Shown here piece by piece: positions 1 through 8,321 of a stretch of DNA of 64,000 nucleotides. How positions within the stretch are numbered: position 1 is the stretch's first letter; the number at the start of each line of letters is the position of its first letter. The position numbers were made by a program, and so were the translations under genes. The notes beneath the pieces are model-generated. The model saw only the letters and a program-made list of their open reading frames with translations, was not told the origin of the DNA and made no database searches. The DNA is taken from contig NZ_JALEBG010000002.1 of NCBI RefSeq assembly GCF_022758235.1, positions 620,001 to 684,000 of the forward strand, read 5' to 3'. The stretch comes from Pontibacter liquoris (GTDB taxonomy: Bacteria; Bacteroidota; Bacteroidia; Cytophagales; Hymenobacteraceae).

Positions 1-855
1 CAAAACCTGTTGCACCCGCTCTTTGATATGAAGCTGGCCATCAAAGACCTCGATTTTAAACAGGCCTTCAATAATTTTAATACGATAAAGGCCCTAGCCC
101 CTATTGCCGGCTTGCTGGAAGGCAAGTTTAATACCAGCTTTAACTTTGCCGGCGAGCTGGGCCAAGACATGGTACCGGTGTTCAGCACACTGGATGGCAG
201 TGGGGTGATTGATGTGATCCGGGCGGCTCTGCGCGACGTGAAGATCGTGGATAAGATCAGCAGCCTGACCAACTTTGAGGAGCTGCGCAACTTTGTGGTG
301 GAGAACAAAAAAATCGATGCTCAGATCGTGAACGGCAGCCTGGTGGTAAAGCCCTTCGACCTGAAAGTAGGCAATGTGGAAATGACAGTGGGCGGCGCCA
401 ACAACGTAAACGGCCAGATCGATTATACGACGGTGCTGAACCTGCCGGCCGGTAAAGTGGGCCGCGAGCTGAACACCCGTTTGACCAGTTTGCTGGGCAA
501 AGAGCAGGTGCAGAACGCCGACCGCGTGAACGTAAAGCTCAACATTGGCGGCACGCTTGCAGCCCCAAAGGTAGGTCTGGCCGGCGGCTCTGTTAAAACG
601 CAGGCAAAGGACCTGGTGAAGGAAGCTGTGCAGAACAAACTGGACAACGTGAAGCAACAGGCCCGCGACACGCTGCAGGCAGAGCTGACCAAAAGAAAAG
701 CGGAAGCCGAGGAGAAAGCCCGCTTGGAACTGGAGAAAAAACGCACCGAAGCCGAAAAGCAGCTCAAGCAGAAAGCAGCCGACAAAGTAGGTGGTTTCCT
801 GAAAGGCCTCTCCAAACCAGCTGCCAAACCCGACACGGCCAAAACAGGCAACTAA
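1..855 (+). CDS. AsmA-like protein, C-terminal part (5' end outside window)
   Basis: The reading frame is open from base 1, so the gene begins upstream and only the last 284 residues are visible. The visible part resembles the C-terminal region of AsmA-family proteins: alternating beta-strand segments with phrases such as FNFAGELGQDM, LDGSGVIDV and GNVEMTVGGANNVNGQIDY. AsmA relatives are envelope proteins linked to outer-membrane biogenesis and lipid traffic. From about residue 205 the protein becomes a highly charged K/E/A-rich helix (KRKAEAEEKARLELEKKR and similar), probably a coiled coil, ending in a short A/K/P tail. A strong hairpin terminator follows 25 bases after the stop, so this gene ends its own transcript. 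The family call rests on fold-like pattern rather than on a catalytic motif. Confidence 0.7.
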   Translation, partial: QNLLHPLFDMKLAIKDLDFKQAFNNFNTIKALAPIAGLLEGKFNTSFNFAGELGQDMVPVFSTLDGSGVIDVIRAALRDVKIVDKISSLTNFEELRNFVVENKKIDAQIVNGSLVVKPFDLKVGNVEMTVGGANNVNGQIDYTTVLNLPAGKVGRELNTRLTSLLGKEQVQNADRVNVKLNIGGTLAAPKVGLAGGSVKTQAKDLVKEAVQNKLDNVKQQARDTLQAELTKRKAEAEEKARLELEKKRTEAEKQLKQKAADKVGGFLKGLSKPAAKPDTAKTGN

Positions 856-880
856 ACCGCATCAACGTATAAGTTAACGT

Positions 881-917
881 AAAGGCCGGCTGTTCAGAAG
901 AACAGCCGGCCTTTATA
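881..917 (+). terminator. Intrinsic terminator of the AsmA-like gene
   Basis: A perfect 14-bp stem (881-894 paired with 901-914, core GGCCGGCTGTT) closes a 6-base loop. The T run after it is short. It sits 25 bases beyond the stop codon at 853-855. Confidence 0.75.
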
Positions 918-1020
918 CTTTGGCGGGGTATTTCCCGCATAACCTGTTGCAGGGTGTACAATAAGAGGATGCAGTTTCGATTAATACTGTATATTCGTTA
1001 TACTATATTATCCTCGCTGC

Positions 1021-2922
1021 ATGAAACAACTTATACTCCCCTTCCTGTTTTGCCTCCTCTTTGCGCTGCTGCCCGGCCACACACTCTTCGCCCAGGACTG
1101 TGCCGGGCCGGCCATACCTGCTGCCGACAACGTAGAAACATGTGCCGGTTACTGGACCACACTCCTGGTAAAGCAGCCTGATGCCAGTCTTACCTATAGC
1201 TGGTATACTACAGCAACGGGTGGTATACCTTTGGCAAGCGGCGCGACTTATACGACACCAGAGCTCACGCAGACGGTTACCTTTTACGTGCAGGCCGAAA
1301 ATGGCTGTGGCCCCAGTGAGCGGAAGGCTGTAAAAGTAACGGTGATATCTCCGGTGGCCAACAACAGCGTTGCCGGCGACCAGCAGGTATGCCCGGGGCA
1401 GGTGCCGCAACGTATAAGCGGTTCATTGCCAACCAGCGGTGGCGATGTGTATACCTATCTTTGGGTTAGCAGTACCGATGGGATCAATTTTAATGTTCCG
1501 GCAGCCGGCATCAATGATGCGCAGCACTATACCCCTGGAGTGTTATCACAGACCATGTGGTTCGAGCGGATTGTCTACGGCTCTTCCGCGTGCCAAAAGT
1601 CAATTAGCAACAGGGTTAAGATCACGGTAAGTGCAAGCATCACCAATAACACTGTCAGCGCCGACCAGACGGTTTGCAGCGGTACTGCTCCGGCAACGTT
1701 AGCGGGAGCTGCTCCTGCTGGCGGAGACGGCACTTATACTTATCAGTGGGAATCTAGCACCGATGGCACAAATTTCAGCCTCGTGCAGGGAGCCAGCACG
1801 AAGGATTTTACACCAGCTACCCAAACGGCCACAGCCTGGTACAGAAGAAAAGTACTTTCAGGCATGTGCGCCGAAAGTATAAGCAATACCATAAGTATAA
1901 GAGTCGGCACGCCCGCTACGCCGGTGGTAGAGAAAGCCGGGACGGCCTGTGCCGGAACCGTGATCACCCTGCGCATCCTGCAGCCGGTTGCCGGCCTTAC
2001 CTACCAATGGTACCGTAATCTGGGGGCACTGCCTATTGCCGAGGGTGCTACTGTTACGACAACTGTACTGGCAACCGATTCTCTCTACAGTGTGCGGGCT
2101 GTTGGCGCCGGGGGCTGCACAAGTGACCGTGCTCATACCTGGATAACGGTCGTCCAACCAATTTCGGGCAACCAGATAGGCCAGCCGCAAACGATTTGCA
2201 CCGGCGAGATCCCGCAAGCACTGGCAGGAGCCGTGCCGACGGGCGGCGGCGCAGAAATAACCTATCGCTGGGAGGTAAGCACCGACAGCCTGACTTATAC
2301 TTCGGCGCCGGGCGCCAATGCCGCCCAAGCATATCATCCCGAAGCGCTTACCACCACGGCCTGGTTCCGGCGGTTAGCAACTGCCGGCACCTGCGCCGCC
2401 AACATCAGCGACCCGGTAAAAATAACCGTGGCCCCACTTCCGGCGCAACCCGCCATCACCCAGCAGGCAACAGAACTAACGGCCGGCGTAGTAGCAAGCC
2501 GGTATGAGTGGCTCCTGGACGGGGTGCTGCTGCCCAATGCAAGCACAGCCACCATTACAGTCCCGGCTTCGGGTACCTACCAGGTGAGGGCGCAGAGCGC
2601 GTCCGGCTGCTACTCCGGCTATTCCGAAGCATGGCCGGTTGTCCTTTTGCCCACCGGCATTGCCGAACCAGCCGGGGAAGCCGGTATTGTGGTGGCGCCA
2701 AATCCGTCGGCAGGCAAGGTACTGCTACACACGCAGCGGCCCTTTCGGCATGTGGTCATCTCCGTACAAAGTATGGCCGGCAAAGAGGTGCGCCGCTTTG
2801 AGCAGCAACAGCTGCAAGCCTGGCAGGAGCTTAACTTAACAGGTCTGGCCGACGGATTATACTTGCTTTACATTCAGGCAGATAGCCTGCGGGTAGTGCA
2901 AAAGCTGCAGCTCTCCCACTAA
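1021..2922 (+). CDS. Secreted Ig-like repeat protein with T9SS type A sorting domain
   Basis: A 633-residue exported protein. Residues 1-24 are a signal peptide ending LFAQ. An Ig-like module of the kind common in Bacteroidota surface proteins follows (about 40-110; pattern YSWYTTATGG, then TFYVQAENGCG). Three modules of about 95 residues begin near residues 113, 208 and 382, each with an NN/GN start, a conserved Cys-x-G, P-GG, Y-W-SSTDG and W-x-RR. The last 80 residues (VAPNPSAGKVLLHT, then LADGLYLLYIQ) match a type A C-terminal sorting domain that is cleaved when the protein leaves through the type IX secretion system. The modules are shared with the 3284-6871 protein. No PorP/SprF gene directly follows, as expected for type A cargo. 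Its role as adhesin or matrix protein is inferred. Confidence 0.85.
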   Translation: MKQLILPFLFCLLFALLPGHTLFAQDCAGPAIPAADNVETCAGYWTTLLVKQPDASLTYSWYTTATGGIPLASGATYTTPELTQTVTFYVQAENGCGPSERKAVKVTVISPVANNSVAGDQQVCPGQVPQRISGSLPTSGGDVYTYLWVSSTDGINFNVPAAGINDAQHYTPGVLSQTMWFERIVYGSSACQKSISNRVKITVSASITNNTVSADQTVCSGTAPATLAGAAPAGGDGTYTYQWESSTDGTNFSLVQGASTKDFTPATQTATAWYRRKVLSGMCAESISNTISIRVGTPATPVVEKAGTACAGTVITLRILQPVAGLTYQWYRNLGALPIAEGATVTTTVLATDSLYSVRAVGAGGCTSDRAHTWITVVQPISGNQIGQPQTICTGEIPQALAGAVPTGGGAEITYRWEVSTDSLTYTSAPGANAAQAYHPEALTTTAWFRRLATAGTCAANISDPVKITVAPLPAQPAITQQATELTAGVVASRYEWLLDGVLLPNASTATITVPASGTYQVRAQSASGCYSGYSEAWPVVLLPTGIAEPAGEAGIVVAPNPSAGKVLLHTQRPFRHVVISVQSMAGKEVRRFEQQQLQAWQELNLTGLADGLYLLYIQADSLRVVQKLQLSH

Positions 2923-2943
2923 AAGAAAGTATAGCTATGGCTC

Positions 2944-2986
2944 AACAGGCCCTGCATCCAGCCATGGTTGCAGGGCCTGTTTTTTT
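2944..2986 (+). terminator. Intrinsic terminator after the type A cargo gene
   Basis: A perfect 13-bp stem (2944-2956 AACAGGCCCTGCA with 2969-2981) is followed by a seven-base T run. It lies 21 bases after the stop of the upstream gene. Confidence 0.9.
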
Positions 2987-3221
2987 AAATCCTTTCGGGC
3001 AACTTAAGCCATGCAATTTGCTCACTGTTAAATCGTTTACTAATTACCCCTTGTGAAAATTGTTAGCTACCGTGTAACCTTTTAAAGGAATTAGCAATAG
3101 AGGTAGTGGGTTATTATCTTTCCCTCCCTGGCACTGGTCGGCTAAAAACGATATTTTTGTATTTCGCAGCGTTGCTCCGAAGCCGGTCTGCCTCCGAGCT
3201 GCAGGAACTGGTGAAATTCTG

Positions 3222-3229
3222 TAAATTTG
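3222..3229 (+). promoter_or_regulatory. Candidate Bacteroidota -7 box upstream of the giant type B cargo gene
   Basis: TAAATTTG is an exact match to the TAnnTTTG box, 55 bases before the ATG at 3284. A second exact match, TATTTTTG, lies at 3152-3159. No convincing TTG -33 box is at the usual distance from either, so these are candidates only. The stretch 2923-3283 otherwise contains just the terminator at 2944-2986. Confidence 0.4.
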
Positions 3230-3283
3230 GAGATTAGTATATAGTAGCCGTTAAGCCTATAGTCCACCCTTAACCTATACCTG

Positions 3284-6200
3284 ATGCGCCTGTTTTTACC
3301 TAAGCACTACACCTTGTTTCTGCTGTTGCTGTGCTTTATTGTGGGGAGGCCCCTGGTGGCACTAAGCCAGACCTGCACAGTGTCGATAGAATCGAACCGG
3401 GGCACCACGCTGTGTGAAGGAGAATCAATAGAACTGACCAGCCGGCCGGGTGCGGGCTTCACGCCCACTGCCTGGCAGTGGTACCGGGACAACCAGCCGC
3501 TGGCCGGCGCCACTTCCGCTACCTATACTACCAACGTGGGGGGCGTTTACCGGGTAGAAGCTTCCGGAGGAGCATGCGCCAAGGTGCCATCCGGCGACTT
3601 TTCGGTGACCGTAGTCCCAACGCCTGCCAAACCGATTTTCAGCATCAGCAACAACAATACCTGCGCCGGCACCGCGCTGGAGTTTACCGTGATCAACCCG
3701 CAGCCCGGTGTTGTTTATACCTGGGATTTTGGCGATGGCAGCATCTCCAATCAAAACCCCGTTACCCATACGTATGAGGCCAAAGGCACCGGCGTAGCTT
3801 CCTTCGATGTGTCGGTGTTCGGGGTGAGTCCGCAGGGCTGCTCCTCCGATACCCTCACCCAGTCGGTTTCTGTTAAAAAGGTGCCAGAGATAGCCTTCAC
3901 CGAGAAGAACGATTTCCAGGTGTGCCTGCCCGACAGCGTGGAGCCGCAGGACACCGCCGTCTTTGCCGAGCTCACCAACGTTACGGCCGACAATTTTAAG
4001 AACGACATTAACACCTATTATATAGACTGGGGCGATGGCAAAGAAGTCCCTTATCCGGCTAAATCCACAACCTTCCCTTTAAAGGCTCCCAACGCTTTTC
4101 CTGACCTGGGGGATTATACGATCAAGGTTCGCGGCGAGAATACGAACCAGTGCAGCGCCTTGTTCGAGCAGGTATACAGCTACAGCAAAAAGCCCAAAGC
4201 CAACTTTACCCTCGATAAAAAGTCCTCGACAACGCCGGGCAACTGTACGCCTATCATCGTGTCGTTGGGCGACAGCTCGACGGGTGGTAACCTGACCTAC
4301 CTCTGGGAGATAAAAGACCAGAACAACATCGGCGGCTACTCCATTGTTTTCGGGGGGCTGGACCAGGATACGCTCCAGATCGAATTTACCCTGCCCGGTG
4401 TTTTCCAGTTACAGCTGGTGGTGAGCAACGGCTGCGGCAGCGATACCACCGAGCAAAGCATTGTGGTAGGTTACCCGCAGGCCCAGTTGCCGGCGCCCGT
4501 TATTGCCTGTGGCGACACCACTATCAAGTATAACGCTCAGAATACCTTTATTGATGCCAACCTGGGGAAGATCACCAAGTATGAATGGTTTGTAGATGGC
4601 GCGTTGGTCTCGGGCGAGCAGTTTCCGGAGCTGACCTTTAACCGACCCGGCGTGTACAAGGTTTCGCTGCGCGTCACCAACGACTGTGGCACCAGCGACG
4701 ACATCGGGCCGCCGCAGCCGCAGGAAATCACCATCAACCCCGTGCCTTCCAAGCCTATTGTGCAAGGCCAGACCACCTGCGCCGGCGATTCGGTTACGCT
4801 CCGGCCGCAGGCAGCCGGCACTTACGAATGGTATGACCAGCCTACGGGCGGTACATTGCTGGCTTCCGGTGCCTCTTTCACCACGCCCCTGCTGAACCAG
4901 ACCACTACCTTTTATGTGCAGGCCAAAAGCGATTTAGGATGCAGCAGCGAGCGCGTGCCTGTGATCGTGACCGTAACGCCCGCCATTGATAATAACGTGA
5001 TCAGCCCGGTAGCGCAGAGCATCTGCAAAGGCGGCACGGCCTCCCAGCTTACCGGCACTGCGCCAACAGGCGGGCCGGGCACCGGCTATACTTACACCTG
5101 GCAGGCCAGCACCACCGGCCCTGATGCAGGATTTGCCCTGGCCAACGGCACCAACAATGCCGCCGAGTACACCCCTGCCGCCCTCAGCCAGACCACCTGG
5201 TTCCGCCGCGTGGTGAGCTCTGGCACCTGTACCGCCGACACCAGCGATGCCGTGCAGGTAACCGTGGTGCCTGTGATCGAGAACAATACCATCAATGCTT
5301 CGCAGGAGATCTGCGCCCAGGAGCAGCCCGCCCCCCTGACCGGCACGCCCCCTACCGGAGGCGACGGCGTAACCTTTGCCATTAGCTGGGAGGTGAGCAC
5401 CGACGGCCCAACCACCGGCTTTGTGCCTGCACCCGGTAACAACACAGGGGCAAATTATACACCCGGTGTGCTGACGCAGGATTCCTGGTTCCGGCGTGTG
5501 GTAGCATCCGGCGGTTGCCAGATGGCCTCCGAGCCCGTTAAGATCAGCGTACTGCCCGCTTTGGCAAACAACACCATCGCCCAGGACCAGAACGTTTGCC
5601 GGGGCACGGCACCGCAGTCGCTGCTGGGTTCGGCCCCGACAGGTGGTAATGGCAAGTATACGTACCTCTGGGAGAGCAGCACCAGCAGTGCCACCGGCGG
5701 CTTTACGGCTGCGGCAGGCACCAACAATGGGCAGAGTTATAACCCCGGGGGCCTTAGCCGCACTACCTGGTTCCGGCGCATCATAACAACCGGCTCCTGC
5801 AAAGCCGACACCAGCGCTGCTGTGCAGATCACCGTAAGCGAAGGCGTGACCAACAACAGCATCACCGCCAGCCAGACGGTTTGTGCCGGGCAAACACCCG
5901 CCACCCTGACAGGCTCTGCGCCTACCGGGGGCACCGGCACCTATACTTACCTGTGGCAGAGTAGTACCATCAGCCCTGATGCCGGGTTTGTGGATGCCGC
6001 AGGCGCCAACACGGGTACTACCTATTCGCCGCAGGCGCTGACGCAGAATACCTGGTTCCGGCGCCTGGTTACCTCGGCCGGTTGCGCCGATACTTCTGCC
6101 GCTATTGCCATCACGGTTACACCGGTGCCCAAGGCGCCAAGCCTGACCGTGCGCGATGCCGTGGCCTGCCAGGATAGCTCCGCGACCTTAACCGTGCAGG

Positions 6201-6871
6201 ACCCGGGCAGCAGCACAACGTACGAATGGTATACTGCGCCTGCAGGCGGCAGGCCGGTGTTTATCGGACCTGTTTTCCAGACGCCCGCCCTATCGCAGCC
6301 GACCACTTTTTATGTGCAGGCGGTAAATACGAGCGGTTGCAGCAGTGCTACCCGCACACCGGTAGCCGTAAACGTGATCCGGGCTGAGGCGAATGCCGGG
6401 CCGGATGTGACCATCATCCAGCGCCGCACCACGGAGCTTCGGGCATCGGGCGGCGCCACCTATCATTGGGAGCCAGCCACCGGCCTCAGCAGTCCGGATG
6501 TTGCTAACCCGGTAGCCCGCCCCGACGTCACTACCACCTATACGGTAACCGTGACAACGGCCGAAGGCTGCCAGGCAACCGATGAAGTGACCGTGACTGT
6601 TATTCCGGCCATTACCATACCCAACGCCTTCTCGCCTAACCACGACGGCGTGAATGAAGTATGGGAGATCGAGAACATTCATAATTTCCCGGAAGCACGT
6701 GTGGAGATCTTTAACCGCTGGGGCAACCTACTTTATACTTCGAACGGGTATGGCACGCCCTGGGATGGCACCTACAATGGCCAGGAACTGCCGGTAGCCA
6801 CCTACTACTACATCATATACCTCAACAGCACCGAGAAGCCCATCTCAGGCAACGTGACTATTATCCGATGA
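3284..6871 (+). CDS. Giant PKD/Ig-like surface protein with T9SS type B sorting domain
   Basis: A 1195-residue exported protein with a signal peptide (about 1-29, ending ALSQ). In order: an Ig-like domain, a PKD domain near residue 145 (YTWDFGDGS, then THTYEAKG), further PKD-like segments (YYIDWGDGKE; NLTYLWEIKD), an Ig-like module (about 495-565), four tandem modules of about 95 residues (570-950), another Ig-like module, and a type B (CHU_C, gliding-associated) C-terminal domain from about residue 1112, marked IPNAFSPNHDGVNEVWEI, FNRWGNLLYTS and NVTIIR. Type B cargo usually needs a PorP/SprF partner. Here the stop codon overlaps the start of such a gene in ATGA, which implies translational coupling. 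It is probably a cell-surface adhesin or gliding-type filament protein; the ligand is unknown. Confidence 0.9.
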   Translation: MRLFLPKHYTLFLLLLCFIVGRPLVALSQTCTVSIESNRGTTLCEGESIELTSRPGAGFTPTAWQWYRDNQPLAGATSATYTTNVGGVYRVEASGGACAKVPSGDFSVTVVPTPAKPIFSISNNNTCAGTALEFTVINPQPGVVYTWDFGDGSISNQNPVTHTYEAKGTGVASFDVSVFGVSPQGCSSDTLTQSVSVKKVPEIAFTEKNDFQVCLPDSVEPQDTAVFAELTNVTADNFKNDINTYYIDWGDGKEVPYPAKSTTFPLKAPNAFPDLGDYTIKVRGENTNQCSALFEQVYSYSKKPKANFTLDKKSSTTPGNCTPIIVSLGDSSTGGNLTYLWEIKDQNNIGGYSIVFGGLDQDTLQIEFTLPGVFQLQLVVSNGCGSDTTEQSIVVGYPQAQLPAPVIACGDTTIKYNAQNTFIDANLGKITKYEWFVDGALVSGEQFPELTFNRPGVYKVSLRVTNDCGTSDDIGPPQPQEITINPVPSKPIVQGQTTCAGDSVTLRPQAAGTYEWYDQPTGGTLLASGASFTTPLLNQTTTFYVQAKSDLGCSSERVPVIVTVTPAIDNNVISPVAQSICKGGTASQLTGTAPTGGPGTGYTYTWQASTTGPDAGFALANGTNNAAEYTPAALSQTTWFRRVVSSGTCTADTSDAVQVTVVPVIENNTINASQEICAQEQPAPLTGTPPTGGDGVTFAISWEVSTDGPTTGFVPAPGNNTGANYTPGVLTQDSWFRRVVASGGCQMASEPVKISVLPALANNTIAQDQNVCRGTAPQSLLGSAPTGGNGKYTYLWESSTSSATGGFTAAAGTNNGQSYNPGGLSRTTWFRRIITTGSCKADTSAAVQITVSEGVTNNSITASQTVCAGQTPATLTGSAPTGGTGTYTYLWQSSTISPDAGFVDAAGANTGTTYSPQALTQNTWFRRLVTSAGCADTSAAIAITVTPVPKAPSLTVRDAVACQDSSATLTVQDPGSSTTYEWYTAPAGGRPVFIGPVFQTPALSQPTTFYVQAVNTSGCSSATRTPVAVNVIRAEANAGPDVTIIQRRTTELRASGGATYHWEPATGLSSPDVANPVARPDVTTTYTVTVTTAEGCQATDEVTVTVIPAITIPNAFSPNHDGVNEVWEIENIHNFPEARVEIFNRWGNLLYTSNGYGTPWDGTYNGQELPVATYYYIIYLNSTEKPISGNVTIIR
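4991..6124 (+). repeat. Four tandem ~95-residue modules inside the giant cargo gene
   Basis: Modules begin at codons 570, 667, 762 and 857 (bases 4991, 5282, 5567 and 5852). Each reads NN-I, a Cys, L-G-PTGG, W-SST, YTP/YNP-L, WFRR and a second Cys about 75 residues after the first. The same module occurs three times in the 1021-2922 gene. The DNA copies have diverged, so this is an old protein-level duplication. Confidence 0.9.
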
Positions 6872-7836
6872 TGCATATGAAAAAGCTGTTTATATTATTG
6901 GTTGCCTTTATGGGGGTTGCAATGCAGGGGGTGGCACAACAGCGCCCGCAGTACAGCCAGTATATGCTTAACAATTATCTGCTTAACCCTGCCATCACCG
7001 GTATCGAGGATTATGCCGATATCCGGGTAAGTAACCGCCGGCAATGGGTTGGGCTGGATGGCGCCCCGGTTACCTATTACCTGACGGCCCATACGCCCCT
7101 TAACAAAGGGGCTGCCAGCAACAAGTTCCACAAAGAGCTGGCGCACCACGGCGTTGGCATTGCCTTCCATACCGACAAGACAGGGCCATTGCGCCGTACC
7201 GGCCTGACCGGCTCTTACGCCTACCACCTGCCCCTTACACGGACCATTAACGTAGCCGCCGGCGCTGCAGTAGGCCTTATCCGGAACTCATTGAATGCAG
7301 GTGAACTGGCGTTTACAAATCCCAACGACCCGCTGGTAGGCGGCGGTAACCTGAACAACAACCAGCTGGACCTGAACCTGGGGTTGTGGCTCTATTCCAA
7401 AAACTTCTCGTTGGGTGTGTCGGGCGCGCAGCTGCTGGAGGGCACCGGCAGTTTCCGTTCGCCGGAAGAGAGCAGAGCCGCTTTTGGCCTGCAGCGGCAC
7501 TATTTTGTAACCGGTGCATACCGCCTGCAGCCAACAGAAACGATAGACATTATACCGTCCGTTATGGTAAAGCTGGCCGATCCGAGTCCCGTCTCGATTG
7601 ATGCCAGCGTGCGGGCCATTTACGATAACCGCTTCTGGGTGGGTGCCGCCTACCGCCACGAGGATGCAGTGGTTGGTATGGTGGGCGTATACATCAGCCC
7701 TTTGCTGGATGTCTCCTACTCGTATGATGCTACCATCTCGAACCTGAATAAAGTGAGCGCCGGTACCCACGAGATCGTGGTGGGCTTTAAGCTGCTCAAC
7801 AATCACCGCATTATCTGCCCTGAATGGATCTGGTAA
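6868..7836 (+). CDS. PorP/SprF-family outer-membrane protein, partner of the 3284-6871 cargo
   Basis: A 322-residue protein of normal length for the PorP/SprF family. It has a signal peptide (MKKLFILLVAFMGVAM, then GVAQQ), followed at once by the family hallmark RPQYSQYMLNNYLLNPAITG and, further on, RRQWVGLDGAPVTYYL. The rest is amphipathic beta strands of an outer-membrane barrel, with NNRFWVGAAYRHEDAVVGMVG near the end. In Flavobacterium johnsoniae SprF is needed to export the type B adhesin SprB through the type IX machine; the same job for the cargo encoded just upstream is inferred from the 4-base ATGA overlap. The third codon-level ATG at 6877 is an alternative start and leaves the signal peptide intact. 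Confidence 0.92.
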   Translation: MMHMKKLFILLVAFMGVAMQGVAQQRPQYSQYMLNNYLLNPAITGIEDYADIRVSNRRQWVGLDGAPVTYYLTAHTPLNKGAASNKFHKELAHHGVGIAFHTDKTGPLRRTGLTGSYAYHLPLTRTINVAAGAAVGLIRNSLNAGELAFTNPNDPLVGGGNLNNNQLDLNLGLWLYSKNFSLGVSGAQLLEGTGSFRSPEESRAAFGLQRHYFVTGAYRLQPTETIDIIPSVMVKLADPSPVSIDASVRAIYDNRFWVGAAYRHEDAVVGMVGVYISPLLDVSYSYDATISNLNKVSAGTHEIVVGFKLLNNHRIICPEWIW

Positions 7837-7864
7837 GCTAACACCTGAACAGGAATATACTGAG

Positions 7865-7896
7865 AGCCCCGCTGCCCCTAAGCAGCGGGGCTTTTT
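7865..7896 (+). terminator. Intrinsic terminator after the first PorP/SprF gene
   Basis: A perfect 10-bp stem (7866-7875 GCCCCGCTGC with 7882-7891), a 6-base loop and a T run. It lies 30 bases after the stop and separates the two cargo/SprF units. Confidence 0.92.
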
Positions 7897-8321
7897 GTGC
7901 CTATACGATGCCTGAGGCACATTTTACTATATAGCATTACATATATTATAAGCAATGTCTTACTTTCGCTTAACCTGCCGTGGTGTACAAAATGTATACT
8001 TTCTTATAGTTTTCATTATATGCATTCAGTGCTTACTATATAGGTATGCGCTTTGTAAATGATAAAATTTAAATTTTTTAGTAAAATTAGGATTGCACTA
8101 TAATTAATTGAAATTTAGGTAGTGGAAAGCGGCATCATGTAAAATATGGCTATGCGTTATTTTTATATATGATTATAAAGCCATAATATTGTGCCGAAAA
8201 AGAAATCAACAAGAGAAGTGAAGAGCGGAAGTAGTTGATTTTGTACAATGTAGCCATAGCGGACTATTCCAACGGTTCTACAAAGGAGGAAATTATAAAG
8301 TAAAATTTTATACAACTTTTA
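7897..8321 (+). other. AT-rich leader region before the second cargo operon
   Basis: About 420 bases, clearly more AT-rich than anything around them, with no credible open frame. The word TTACTATATAG occurs twice (about 7925 and 8033). No full TTTG/TAnnTTTG promoter is seen; the nearest boxes carry one mismatch (TAATATTG at 8184-8191, TGATTTTG near 8235). An AAGGAGG lies about 33 bases before the ATG, too far for a normal ribosome site. It probably holds the promoter and regulatory sites of the 8322 operon. Confidence 0.5.

Noticed and set aside
4934-5893. 319-codon - strand frame inside the giant cargo gene
   Set aside because: Gly/Ala/His-rich shadow of the repeat modules, no signal or domain.
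8282-8288. AAGGAGG as ribosome site for the 8322 gene
   Set aside because: About 33 bases before the ATG and no start codon nearer; Bacteroidota rarely use such sites.
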